From Imbricaverruca yamaguchii (lineage: Eukaryota; Arthropoda; Thecostraca; Neoverrucidae): a stretch of DNA of 64,000 nucleotides. The DNA lies in the NCBI GenBank assembly GCA_034440575.1, contig JAOTOL010001637.1:2039501-2103500 (forward strand). Direction: 5' to 3'. The notes beneath the pieces were generated by a model. It saw only the letters and a list, made by a program, of their open reading frames with translations, did not search any database and was not told the DNA's origin. The position numbers and the translations under genes are program-made. Of this stretch, positions 11,969-22,869 are shown piece by piece. Position 1 is the first letter of the stretch, and each line of letters starts with the position of its first letter.

Positions 11969-12181
11969 GCTCCAGTCGGACGGGTGTGCGGCGTAGCCAG
12001 AGTGCGCGGCGCCGAAGTACCGGTGGCCGCGGCCAGCGCTGGCCTCCAGGGTGGGCAGGTACGTCTCGACGTCCTCGGTTGGCGGCAGACACGGCGCCGG
12101 CGGGTTCTCCAGCAGCCGCTGGTGCTCGTACCAGGAGCGCGGCACGCTCGGGTCGTGGTGGCTGGCCGTGCTCATGTCCAT
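11968..12181 (-). CDS. Candidate first coding exon, possibly GATA-1/2/3-class transcription factor
   Basis: The ATG at 12181-12179 sits in GCCGCCATGGAC, an ideal Kozak context, and opens 71 codons plus one base before the GTGAGT donor (phase 1). An upstream in-frame ATG at 12223 has a poorer context, so I prefer 12181. The peptide begins MDMSTASHH. It contains SWYEHQRLLENP, an acidic-aromatic stretch TEDVETYLPTLEAS (35-48) and an aromatic/His/Ala-rich end HRYFGAAHSGYAAH (53-66). Order and character resemble the first coding exon of vertebrate GATA2/3, where an acidic/aromatic EVDV block is followed by a PYY-containing segment and the exon also ends in phase 1. That resemblance is from memory and weak. 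No zinc finger is present, since those exons lie further downstream. The exon is very CpG-rich, with no repetitive structure, unlike other open frames here. It could be a chance open frame in a CpG island or another nuclear factor. Confidence 0.5.
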
Positions 12182-12420
12182 GGCGGCGGCCGGGTGCGGC
12201 GGCGGGGTATGGGCGACCTGCAACCGTCACGTCTGGTTGACACGCTGGCGAGACAGGTCAGCTGCGGCGGCGGACTGTCGCAGCCGTCGGTCTGACGCGG
12301 CGACACGCAGTGTCGCCTCTCGCCTGGTGATCATCCTCACAAGAGAGCACTGGCAGGTCGAAAGTGCAAAATAGGCTGCGTCGGGGTCGATGTCTGACGC
12401 AAAATGCCTGGCTCTACTTG
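12182..12420 (-). promoter_or_regulatory. CpG-rich sequence upstream of the candidate exon (5' UTR or promoter side)
   Basis: The high CpG content continues upstream of the ATG. A possible acceptor TTGCAG|GTCGCC lies at about 12217-12226 on the minus strand but has a weak pyrimidine tract. No TATA box is evident. The sequence does not distinguish a 5' UTR, a promoter and a CpG island. Confidence 0.3.
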
Positions 12421-15400
12421 GCTAGGGGCGCACGGACTGGACGAGCCAAACAGCATGGAAGCGGCGGACCACCCACGGACCTGAACACTCATGCAGCGAA
12501 CTCACCGTTTTCCACGCGCAGGCGACGGAACTAGTGGCACAAGGTCCTCGCAACGCCAACTGTCTTATCGGATCGGAGATCGCAGTCGGCAAAACCGCGT
12601 ACCTGGCGAGCAGAAATTGCACCTCCCTTATCACCGCAGAACAATCAACTGGCGGACCCAGCGCCTGGTCGGCGAGCACCTCGCGGCGCCAGAGCCGCCT
12701 GGCGGCCGGTGCGGGAAGCAAGTGTCCGGAGGCCGTCCAGTGCAGGGACTGATTTGGATGCAGGCGCCGGACGCCTGGATCGATGGTTGGCGTGTCATGT
12801 TTGAATTCGAAGCCTTGCTACCGCAGCTTTTTATGGAGAGCCAAAAAGCTCTGGAAGAATGCCCAGAGTCAGCGTAGAGATTGAGCGGACAATTGGGAGG
12901 AGCTCCTGCATTCTGGGAAGTCTGCGCGGGTGGGATCACAAGCTGCTAAAGTACTGAAGACAAGATGTGGACAAATGATAGAACGAATGACAAATGATCA
13001 CTATCCGCTGCAGATGATAGTGATATATTTAAGAGTGTGTGCTTCATGTGAGATGACGCAATTCTACTCTGGTTGCCAAATTGTTTGCTAAAAAAGTTAG
13101 GCACACTCACATCCTGCTTAGTAATTTATAAATGCTCAAGCGAGCAGTAAATTGTTCTCAATCTTTGCCCTGGAAAAGGTCGCTTGACTTAGCCTAAGCC
13201 GCATGTTTGATAATTGAACCGGTAAACAATTCCTACTTGCCCTGCCGATTATTGCCCGAAGTAAATCGAATTATACAATTACTTTGAGTCATGTACATAT
13301 ATGTCATAGCTATTCCTTAGTCGGCCCCATCGGCCTCCACTACTTTCTTAGCGATAACGGTTAGCTGTTTAGTTTCCCTTTACTCAATAAAGCTCAAACT
13401 CAAACAAGTAAAAGCTCAACCCAAGCTTAAATAAAATCATTTTATCCAACACCGTCGGTGATATCTAACAACCCGCTCCATCAGCCAAGTGCACTGCCAC
13501 CCCCTCTCAGCTCACCTTTAGCCGTTAAAAAGTCAGCCGCTCGATAGCCGTTACAGTCAGCAATGACAAATCAAGGTCGGTTGTCCGGGATCCGGCTTCG
13601 GGATATAAAATCGATGAACTTCAAGGTCAATTGGAGGTCTCACAGATAAGGTGAGCAGAAAACATTCCGACATTCTATAGGCATCAGTCTCCACTTATGG
13701 AATACTTACACAATGGGTTGTGGAGTACCGAAATACATCCGAAAACGGATGAATGGCTTCATTTGAGTCAGACGCAATGCGTCTGATTTTACATTTTCTG
13801 TCGCGTTTTGTTGGGGAGAAGCAACGCGGTCTTGTATTTTGTCCTCGTCTGTCTGGAATGCATGTTACAGAACGCAAAGATAATGTCCAAATAGGCTGAA
13901 ACACCTCGTTTGTGTAACGCTAACTGCAACATAATTAATATCGACACATCTAATCAACAATTTTGTAAAAGATGAACGAAGGCGTGAATGATATGTCTCA
14001 ACTAAAATATTATCGTATGACGTCATGGCCAAGCCAGAGTTTGTATACCGAAGTATGTAAGCCGATTTGCTTGTTTCCGATCATGGCAATCGCGAAGAGG
14101 TGATGTCTGGTTTCTTCTCCCCAGGGGCACACAAACGAACAACTTTGGAATGGGCTAGAGTAGGATGACATGATGAATACAAAATGGTATAAAAGGTGCC
14201 AATTATATAGCTAGTTCAAAAGCTTTCAGAAATGAACAAAATCTGTAGCTCAGGTAACCGAACAATAAAAAGACACCGAACGCACACCGTTATTGTCTTA
14301 TTGACTGTCGATATGTAGCAAAGAATTTCCGTTCGATTAAGAGCTGAAATATTTCAGGAGAGGCCATAACATGTAAGCAATCATCTACGTGCACCGCTTT
14401 CCCATTCCAATAGATCCTAGAAACCAAGATGAATTTTCAGTGAAGCAGCTTTTTTCAGGAGAGGATGGGGAAGACATTCGTGAAATGATTTAATACGAAA
14501 TTGGCGAGCACACAGGTCAATGTTGTTCCAAGTACAGCATGGTCAGGTCAACAAACTAAGTCGTTTTATTGAACTTTGGCTGAACATCAAGTGGCTATGC
14601 TGTGAAATATTGTCGCTGTCCAGTTGTGGTACTCACAATACAATACTCATCTACACTTGTTTGAGGTTTGATTCACTGAAACGTCATCGCAAGCGTGTTA
14701 CTCCCTCGCCCTCCCCCACTAACTTCTGTTTTTAGTTAGATGGCGGGACGCAATAAACAGCACGATGTAGCCCCTCGAACTTTCAGAATAACTTGGATTT
14801 CTTTTGCATCTGCTTCTGCTAACACTTCAGGTCAGATTAGACGGGTCAATGCCTGAGTGCAATCACAGGTTTTCACCGTATTGTTTGGATTCTGGTCGTA
14901 AGCAAAACGCAAGTTCATGTTTCATATTTGATCTAGGCATAGTCTAGCACACTAATCCATGCAAAGATCAAAGTCATCGATCAGATACGGTCAAATGCTT
15001 AAAAATGTGTGATTGACTACTGAAGCTGACAATTTTCTGAATCTGACAAAATGATCATGATATTGTAATGAGTGTCAACAAATGAGTGTCACCCTTCTTT
15101 GTTAATACTGCAGAAATGAATCAAAAGTTTTCAAAACATTTTGCTGACTTCCAAAAACGTGATTAAACAGAAAATGTTCACTGAAGGTCTGGGACGATAA
15201 TCACAGAAACGAAATTAGCGTGCTGGCTTACAATTGCAAGGATACCATTACCTTAGGTGGTATGTTAGCCTCCAGAGAATCCGAGAGCATTTCGGGTCAT
15301 GTGATTCTGAGCTGACATGATATCGTCTTCACACTTCGAGCACTATTAGCAGTATGTATGCACACATAATGCCGCATTGGGACGACATCGTGACCTGATT

Positions 15401-16240
15401 ATGATCTGCCAAAGCTCGGAAACTTTAACTTACTGAACCCCACCTGTCTTACATGATGCACGCGCATCAATTGTCGGAAGCCATGCCAAATTTGAATCAA
15501 CTTGAACGGTTTATCTTGGAATGACATGAAGGATGAAGAGTCAAGGTGATCCCCCTGGCACTAGAAGGGCTACGGTATGTACGATTAAATGATGCATCCG
15601 AACCCTAAGTCTCCCCCTAAATCCAAAACGATATCCATTGCTTTTCATTTAGTTTTATCGCAAAAGTGAAGGAGGGAACTAGACCGAACCTAAACCAAAC
15701 ATGAATACATACTACTTCCAGTTTCTGCCTACAACTTCATTGCGCGTTCAAGTCGTTGAACGCAACTATCACTGGCCACACATCGACAAAACGAAGAGGC
15801 TCAAAAGTGATAGCACACTGCGAGGCACCAATGGAAATCTTCTGGGAATGTCAAGGAGCTTCTCGCCGATAACCAGACTGAAAATGCAAGCGAAATGAAA
15901 CTATTCACAAGCAGCATAAAAACGTAGCAGAACTCGACTACGTACTGCAGCAATTTGCAATGTGCTGTTGGTACTGCGATGCATAATATATGGCATTGGA
16001 TAGAATGAATACATTTTGTTGAATGTCTTTTAGGCGATTTGGCCTCTAATCGCCCTTCCTTACACCACAGCACCCACACCATCTGCTCTAACCAGCTAGG
16101 TGTTCCCCGTCCCCAAACGGGGCGAGTGAACAACTATTGAGTCCCCGAATGACGCGAGCAGCTTACAGTACTACTCGGCTGGTTATCCCTCACTCAATCA
16201 TGACGTGTGTCGGCGAGGCCTGTGCACACGGTCGCTGGTC
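12421..16240. other. No recognised gene; AT-rich unique sequence
   Basis: The first ~450 bases remain GC-rich with open frames on both strands that lack motifs. From about 12950 the DNA is AT-rich with no long frame and no tandem repeat I could support. It could be intergenic, or lie upstream of the candidate minus-strand gene. Confidence 0.45.
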
Positions 16241-16356
16241 GTGGGGTCGCGACCCTCCACCCCCCCCCCCCCCACCCGCACCTCTCCCCCTGGTGCGCGG
16301 CTTGCCTGGGCAGGGGGACGGGGTGTGGGTGGGGCGATGGAGGGTCGCGACCCCAC
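16241..16356. repeat. 116-bp foldback: 19-bp perfect inverted ends around a C-run
   Basis: GTGGGGTCGCGACCCTCCA (16241-16259) is the exact reverse complement of 16338-16356. Each arm also contains the palindrome GGGTCGCGACCC. The interior holds a long C-run and CCCCCTGG/CAGGGGGAC blocks. Possibly a small foldback element; no target duplication is obvious. Confidence 0.88.
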
Positions 16357-16554
16357 AGTCACAGGTCTTGCTAGTGGAGACACGGAGTAGGATATTAGAC
16401 ATTGTCTTCCGTCAGACTGGACAGTGTAATCTGGCGTGTATGTGGGGAGGGGGAACACTGGGGCAGCCGCCCTGCCTGAGCGCCCTGTAACCACGTGTGT
16501 GGAGGCAGGCTGCCCTGATGGTGCGGCGCGTTCTGCGCTATCAGGCTGGGTACG

Positions 16555-16660
16555 CCGCAGTCGGTGCTCCACGTGACACACGATGTAACCAATACCACTA
16601 GATATGCCGCAATCGGTGCTCCATGTGACACATGGCGTGACCGGCCCCGCCCAGTAAGCG
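16555..16660. repeat. Two imperfect direct copies (~54 bp)
   Basis: A segment containing GCCGCAGTCGGTGCTCCACG at about 16552 recurs as GCCGCAATCGGTGCTCCATG at about 16605, each followed by TGACACA and a GTAACC/GTGACC block. A short tandem duplication with modest divergence. Confidence 0.75.
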
Positions 16661-18276
16661 GATCCGTGTTCGCCGACAGACGCAGCGTGCTCCTCTTTCC
16701 CCGGTCACACCACGTGACCCCCTGTCGTGATACCATGGTATGTCCGATGTTGTTAGCCTGGGTTAGGCTGCCCCCTAGAGTACCAGCATGAGGGGCCACT
16801 TGCAGCAAATTATACATCAGCCACATATGACCACAAGTGGTCGTTTAATATACGCGCGGTACTTGCAAGGTGTCATTGTGCCTTCGCTAGTTATCGCTGG
16901 AAGGTTTCCTGAGATCAATATGTCTTTCGTTATTTCATGATATTCCGTACCACAGCAAAGGAAGTCGTTTTAAGACAATTAAACTGGTAGCATTGAAGCT
17001 ATGGGCTAATGGCATTGTTCTCGTTTGTCGGACATCAGGGCAATTTGTGTATGATGAATGGCAATCACTGCATGCATAGGTGGCACTTAGTGAAATTGGC
17101 TCAGGGGTATAATGCACTTTTTGATGGCCAAAGTTTCCTCGAACACCAGTTGTATCTAGTGTACGCCCATAGTGCCAATGTTAAACCTCCAGCCTGATTC
17201 GGGATGAGGGGGAACGGGTGAGGGAAGGTAATCAATGATTGAGGTTGTCAGTGGCCCTCCTCAGCGTTTACAAAGTGATAGCTTTAATTGCAATCTATCT
17301 CTGTTGAGTAGCAAGAACTGTCACAGTGAGATCTCAAACATGGCGCAAGTACAGCTGCATTGACGCATAGCGCTTTGGAGAGGCTTGGCAGAAAAGCCGC
17401 TTTTAAATAAATTTTAATTTTCATCCACAGCCATAGTTGCTGGTCAAGGCTGTTCAAAAAGCAAACGATACGTTCTGATACGTTTCTTTTACTACGCCGA
17501 TGTGCCAATGAACGTGCAAGAAAAACCGCTGAAATTGCGGGAATTTGTGGTTGTAGCACCGTTTGTTGCAATCCCTGTTATGATATTCGGAAAAATAGCA
17601 TTAATGAACGTTTACATTTCTCAGTTAATTTCAAATGCTTCACCACTTGTTATTATTGCTTTCAAATACTCCATTTCGTTCAAATTTCTCCAATGCTCCT
17701 CGTTTGAAAAGATTCCTTCCATTACCTTTCGAATGGATTTGCTCAGTGCTTTTGGCAATTTGCTAAGTACACCAAGCCTTCTTTCAAATGAAGTTGAAGC
17801 ACCCCGAAAATATTACTAGTCGATATCCCCTTACATCCACTTTCAAATGAAGACACCTCTGGCTGGCACTTTTTGCATTCATACCTTTTTAAATAAATGG
17901 CAATAATGACAACCAACCGATAAGTATGCGAAGACCAAGACGTTCTGTACAATATCATAGCTGCCTCATTGCAATGCTAAACTCAACCGCCCTCCCCCTC
18001 AGATGTTTCGCGGATAGTAGACGAACGGCGGGGGGCAGCGCGACAAATTTGGCATACCTTTTTCCATATCAATTTGACATGCTGCTTCAAAATTTTGAAG
18101 TCAGGTCTTCTAGGGTCAACGAGTTAGTCAAGGTCAAGTGAGGTCACCTCCAAAAAAGTTCAACCAGTCATGACGCTTTAACGGATGCAGATATTTTAAT
18201 GAAACTTTTAGCATTTAAACGTACTAGTGGAATTTTTCTTTTTTTCGTTTTCGACAACATACATTTTGGTAATTTG
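16661..18276. other. No recognised gene; possible 5' part of a repeat near its end
   Basis: Mostly unique AT-rich sequence. From about 17979 it may already belong to the repeat listed next: CAACCGCC-rich start, then CAAGGTCAAGTGAGGTCA at about 18127. The second genomic copy does not clearly confirm this part. Confidence 0.35.
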
Positions 18277-18795
18277 CCAAATTGCAGTTCAAATAGAGGA
18301 TTCTGGCTAAAGTAAGCATTTTTTATTAGGGAAAGTTGACTTCCAACAACGTTTCTCGGTCTGCTCTACCCATTTGAAAAGGAAAATTAAAGAAAACTTG
18401 AAAACTCAAAATTTTGAAATTTCAAAAAAATAATACTAATTTTATTTTTTGGCGGCCAGAAAAAGTAAAGCCCTGGTCGATTTCGCTGTCCTTGTCTCAT
18501 TCCAAATACATTTTGTTTTTTATATATCCCCAAAATGAACTCCCCAGAGCCAAAAACATAATGTAAGTCGTGAAAAGTCGTGAAAATCTAGCCCACCTGG
18601 TGACGTCACTTTTGGGAGAAAGTTTTGTTGGGGTAGATCCTGACCCTACTCGTCGAGCGCTTTCCGATGACACTTCTTTCGTTTTCGTGCGATGCTTAGT
18701 TTGGATTTTAGAGGGGGCTTACTAACCGCCGCCCCACCCCCACCCCGAGATGGGGTGTGAGGATCTGACCGGAAAGACGGCGCGGGTTAAACAAG
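18277..18795 (+). mobile_element. Interspersed repeat family 2, copy 1
   Basis: About 520 bp align in the same orientation with 26089-26592. Shared blocks include GCAGTTCAAATAGA, TCTCGGTCTGCTCTACCCAT, CCTGGTCGATTTCGCTGTCC, CGTCGAGCGCTTTCC and GAGGATCTGACCGGAAAGAC. The end GCGCGGGTTAAAC resembles the terminal motif GTTTAACCCGCGC of inverted-repeat transposons, but I cannot identify a matching opposite end. No coding capacity is visible. Probably non-autonomous. Confidence 0.85.
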
Positions 18796-19014
18796 GCAGC
18801 TGAACGTTTCTTTCAGCAACACTCGTTTATGCAATACCTGTCGACATTTGCGCTTGCAATCTAAGATATACAATGCAATTAAAGCTGCTCATGCAAAACG
18901 GTTGAATCCAGAAGAATTAGAGGCCGGGGGATGAAATCAGAGGGGTGATGAGGTACCACAAAATGCATAAACCCACGAGCCGGTGTGCACGGCGAAATGA
19001 ATTATCTGATTCTT

Positions 19015-19275
19015 CACGTGTATGTATTCACTCATGCTCCATGTGTATGAATTCACTCGTACTCCACGTGCAAGTATTCACCCATGCTCCGCATGTACGT
19101 ATTCGCTTATACTCGGCGTGTATGTATTACTCATACTCCGAGTGTATGCATTCACACATACTCGGCATGTATTTATTCACTGTTGCTCTGTGTCATGAGT
19201 TCACTTCTACTCCGATGGTATGTATTCACTCATACTCCACGTTTATGTACTCACTGATACTCCACGGTATGCATT
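19015..19275. repeat. Degenerate 25-bp minisatellite, ~10 copies
   Basis: Units like GTGTATGTATTCACTCATAC followed by TCCAC repeat with a 25-bp period and scattered substitutions and single-base indels. Confidence 0.9.
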
Positions 19276-20149
19276 TGCAAATTGATCGATTAATATAGTG
19301 ATGGACTGACTGATGTATTTATTCGAGCTAGAGTTGCGCCACCAGTAGTGTTGGAATTGTTGTCCCTGTCAGAACTCCATTTGTCATCTGCTTCTCATCT
19401 GACGGCATCGCTAAACCTCATCTGGAAATGAGAAGGAAAGACTTTTTGTTAAAGACCTTTCTCATGAACATAATTCATATCGTATATGGTTCTAAGAAGG
19501 CGTGGGAACATCTCAATTTCCAAATGTGCCAGTTTTTGTCACTACTTGCCAAAGTGAGCAAACCCTAAAGTTCGACGAAGTACTGATAAGCTGCAGCCAC
19601 TAAGTCGCTATATAACGTGTGTGCCTAGCTGATAAAGTATTGATCATCTATAGCTACTAAGTTGCAATAGCTTGTTTGCCTGGCCTGGCGAAATCACAAT
19701 TACATCCTATTAACATCACTTCTTTCATGGTACCTTGCAACCTTGATCGAAATTGGAGCATGCTAGTATATATATTCACATCATAACATCATATCATGCA
19801 CTAATATCATGATCACGTTCTGTGTCTGCTGCCACCGCCTAGCAGGGAAGGCGCCGGCTGCGGTATATAGAACAATTAAAACAGTCCACGCTGCACGTGC
19901 GGTCAAGAGTGGAGTCTTCAAGAAATTATTGTGATGACCCAGCAATGTTAAAACTCGGCGACTGCAAAAGCATTGGAAGCGCTGTATCGTATAGTCACTG
20001 GTTAAGACATGACAAACTTGGATGGGATTGTTGAATATTGCAAGGGATTGGGCGCACCCAGAGAGATTGAAAGAGCCACCTTTGATCGTACCATACAATT
20101 AGTACTACATCACTTACATCTCTGTGGCCACCTAGCGGCAAAGCGGGGC
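19276..20149. other. No recognised feature
   Basis: Unique AT-rich sequence with no supportable exon or RNA. Confidence 0.4.
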
Positions 20150-20460
20150 GACACACCTGGCTCCACGTTCGCCGCCGGACGCAAACCTCTCCACGTTTCC
20201 CATCAGCCAGCAAAAACAGCGGCTTCCCGGCTCGGCCGGCGAGAACGTACGCTGATTGGTCAGCCTCTCGATAAGGATCCAATCAGCGGCGATGCTTGTC
20301 GGAGAAATAACGAGGCTGATAAGCGATGGGGAAGGATAGCTCACCGGTGTATAAACAGGGGGCGTGAAGCGGGCTGGGCTCCGACAATCTTCGCCCTTGA
20401 TGCATCCGGGGTTTGCGCAGAGGTGGGCTGGGCCACCACGTAGCCAAGCTTGAGCGCAAC
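20150..20460. promoter_or_regulatory. CpG island with inverted CCAAT pair and GATA sites
   Basis: GCTGATTGG (20251-20259) and its exact reverse complement CCAATCAGC (20279-20287) form an inverted CCAAT pair. A GATAAGG site lies between them, and a second GATAAG plus a forkhead-like GTATAAACAGG follow within 80 bp. Flanks are GC-rich. Compatible with a promoter or enhancer; no transcript is visible beside it, so the role is inferred. Confidence 0.35.
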
Positions 20461-20864
20461 ACGGCCATACGGTGGGGGCTAGTTGCCACTTCCATCCGGT
20501 CGTGTTGATGGATAATATATTTCGAATGTAGTGCACTGTGCAGCAATGATGCTAATTGTATTATTCAGCGTGCTGGGACATGTTATTGTTGAATAAAACA
20601 GCGACAGATTTCCCCAGGGCAGCTTGCAATGACAATTACGAGAATGTACGTGCTTCACCTTAATGTTCTTAAGTACATTGGAATCGATCCGTCGTGGACT
20701 GCTATTGAGACCAACAGCCTTAATATCAGTGTATTATTTGGGAAATGCTGGCGGATGTGCACCCTGTAGCGGATACAGCCTCCAATTAACATCTTCCGGG
20801 TTTGTGCTTGCATCCTTCCCAACCATAGGCGAAACTCCTAAAAAAAGAAAAAGAGGAAGAAAAG

Positions 20865-20965
20865 AGGAACACACACACACACACACACACTCAAATATAT
20901 ATATGTATTGATATATTTTATTATATGTATATTTATATATTTATATATATTATATATAATAAATA
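20865..20965. repeat. CA microsatellite followed by AT-rich tract
   Basis: About ten CA units at 20871-20890, followed by TATATATGTATTGATATATT-type sequence to about 20965. Confidence 0.9.
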
Positions 20966-21651
20966 GACATACTTGGAAAAGTAATTTTTTTCGAAATCCA
21001 AGGATTTTTTATATCCCTCTCCACACCGATCTTTCGGCTTCCGGGGGCATTGCTCGGGAAATATGCGGAGCCCCAGCTCTCTAATAAGGCACTTCATCTT
21101 TGCCTAACACGTCTCGAAAACCAATATTTTCTGCTGACTCGCATTTAAAGATCACTGATTTCATTGGATGTCTTACAGAAATAATGAATATAGTACCGCT
21201 ATTTCCCGGTCAGAAGTGAGCGAAAGCTACAACACACGACGACATATATATCACCATATTTGACATATATAGCACACTGTGACCCGGTCAGCCAAAGTTT
21301 AATGCTTTGAGCATTGAGCATGTACTTTGCATATTTTGGCATATTGCATTAGGTGTTCAGAGATGACTGTACCCAAAAGTTTGCTTTGTGAAATATTATA
21401 TAATACGGTGTGCTTTACATTATTTGGCATTGCTTCGATTAAAAAAGAAAAAGACAGCAGATATTTGTGTTACATTCAACCGAGTTTCTGGCATTTGTTT
21501 CAATGCTGCCGTATATGAGGCCAAATAGGCTGACACTTAGCCATTGACTGATCTCGTTTCATAATCAAGTGCACGGATAGCTGTTCTGCATGTCAGTGAC
21601 GAGTTGTTACGAAGTGCATGTGGTATTAGTTGCATTCTGTGTGTTGTCCTT
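20966..21651. other. No recognised feature
   Basis: Unique AT-rich sequence, no supportable gene. Confidence 0.4.
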
Positions 21652-21983
21652 GTCGGGTGTGTTGGGTGCAACACAACACTTCGATTAGCCACCCCTCCGG
21701 TGATCGTCAGGTGTGTTGGGTGCAACACAACACTTCGATCAGCCACCCCTCCGGTGATCGTCAGGTGTGTTGGGTGCAACACAACGCTTCGACCAGCCAC
21801 TCATCCGGTGGACGTCAGGTGTGTTGGGTGCAACACAACACTTCGACCAACACCCCTCCAGTGATCTCGTCAGGTATGTTGGATGCAACACAACACTTCG
21901 ACCAGCCTCCCCTCCGGTGGTCATCATGTGTGTTGGGTGCAACACAACACTTCGACCAGCCTCCCCTCCGGTGGTCGTCAGGT
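21652..21983. repeat. Minisatellite, 54-bp unit, ~6 copies
   Basis: The unit contains GGTGTGTTGGGTGCAACACA, ACTTCGATCAGCC and CCTCCGGTGATCGTCA. The GTTGGGTGCAACAC core is itself nearly palindromic. It ends immediately before a tRNA-like sequence. Confidence 0.95.
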
Positions 21984-22049
21984 GACTTTCCTTCAGAAGA
22001 GCATGGACTGGTCAGCATGTCTTCTGGGTCATGCACCTCGGAGTCTATT

Positions 22050-22118
22050 GGCGCTGATGGAATTCGAACTCACGTAACCTGGTCAGAGGTCTGGCGTCTC
22101 AACAACTATGCTACCCAG
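22050..22118 (-). mobile_element. Degenerate tRNA-like SINE head
   Basis: On the minus strand GGGTAGCATAGTTGT (A-box-like) is followed about 40 nt later by GAGTTCGAATTCCATCAGCG (B-box-like with a tRNA 3' end). The anticodon loop would read CCTCTGA, similar to tRNA-Arg(TCT). The 5' acceptor does not pair with CAGCGCC, so it is not an intact tRNA. The SINE body probably continues toward 21986. No target duplication was found. A tRNA pseudogene is the alternative. Confidence 0.6.
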
Positions 22119-22869
22119 AGACGCATCGTCCTAACGCCCGGAATGAAAGTCTAGCTCCTTGACAAGGATGGAAAGTCCCAACGCCGCATGTCCCAAGATG
22201 TATCCAGAGTAGAGGTGGCAAACCTAGGAACCGAATGCCCGGTCATTAAGTCCAATCAGGACCTGCAAGCTTCTTGGTCGTTCTATGGGATAAATGCCGG
22301 GTGTTCAATCGGTTTGTCAAATGTCAAATGTAACAAGGGAAAAATCAACTGATATGCTTTTAATGGCAGCCCTGCCATTAAACGCGTGAGCCCAATCTTA
22401 GCATGCTTCCAGCAATTTTGTTCTGAAGTTAGTCCAACTATCTACTGGGGAAACCTAACGGATCAGGTAGATGCTAAGCAGAGCTTGTTGCGTAAACACT
22501 GACTGTACCACCAGATTTCGGGGTACTTGGAAGCGATTCATATCTAGGTGTTGCCTTGCTTCACGGAACACCTTACATCAACTCCAGTTGAACGACATAC
22601 TTTTGACTGAGAGCCTATTGGAGCCGAGAGCCTCACTTAGAAAATGTATTAGTTTATATGCAATGCATGTAGATGCATATGTATATAATGTATATGCAAG
22701 ATATGCTTCAGTGATTGGGAGCGAGTCATGTTGGCTGGTTCTTCGGTCCTTGGAGAACGTTGGCTGCAATGGTCATGCAGCGCTCAGAAGCGACTCACGC
22801 TTGTGTGTTACCTTGCCTCACGGACCACCTGGTCAAGTGAATAATAACTGCATGCCAAGTTTCCCTCTT
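22119..22869. other. No recognised gene
   Basis: Unique-looking. AGAGGTGGCAAACC at about 22211, and a related AGAGGTGGCAAATGG at about 23565, resemble hAT-superfamily terminal motifs, but no opposite ends were found. Confidence 0.35.
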
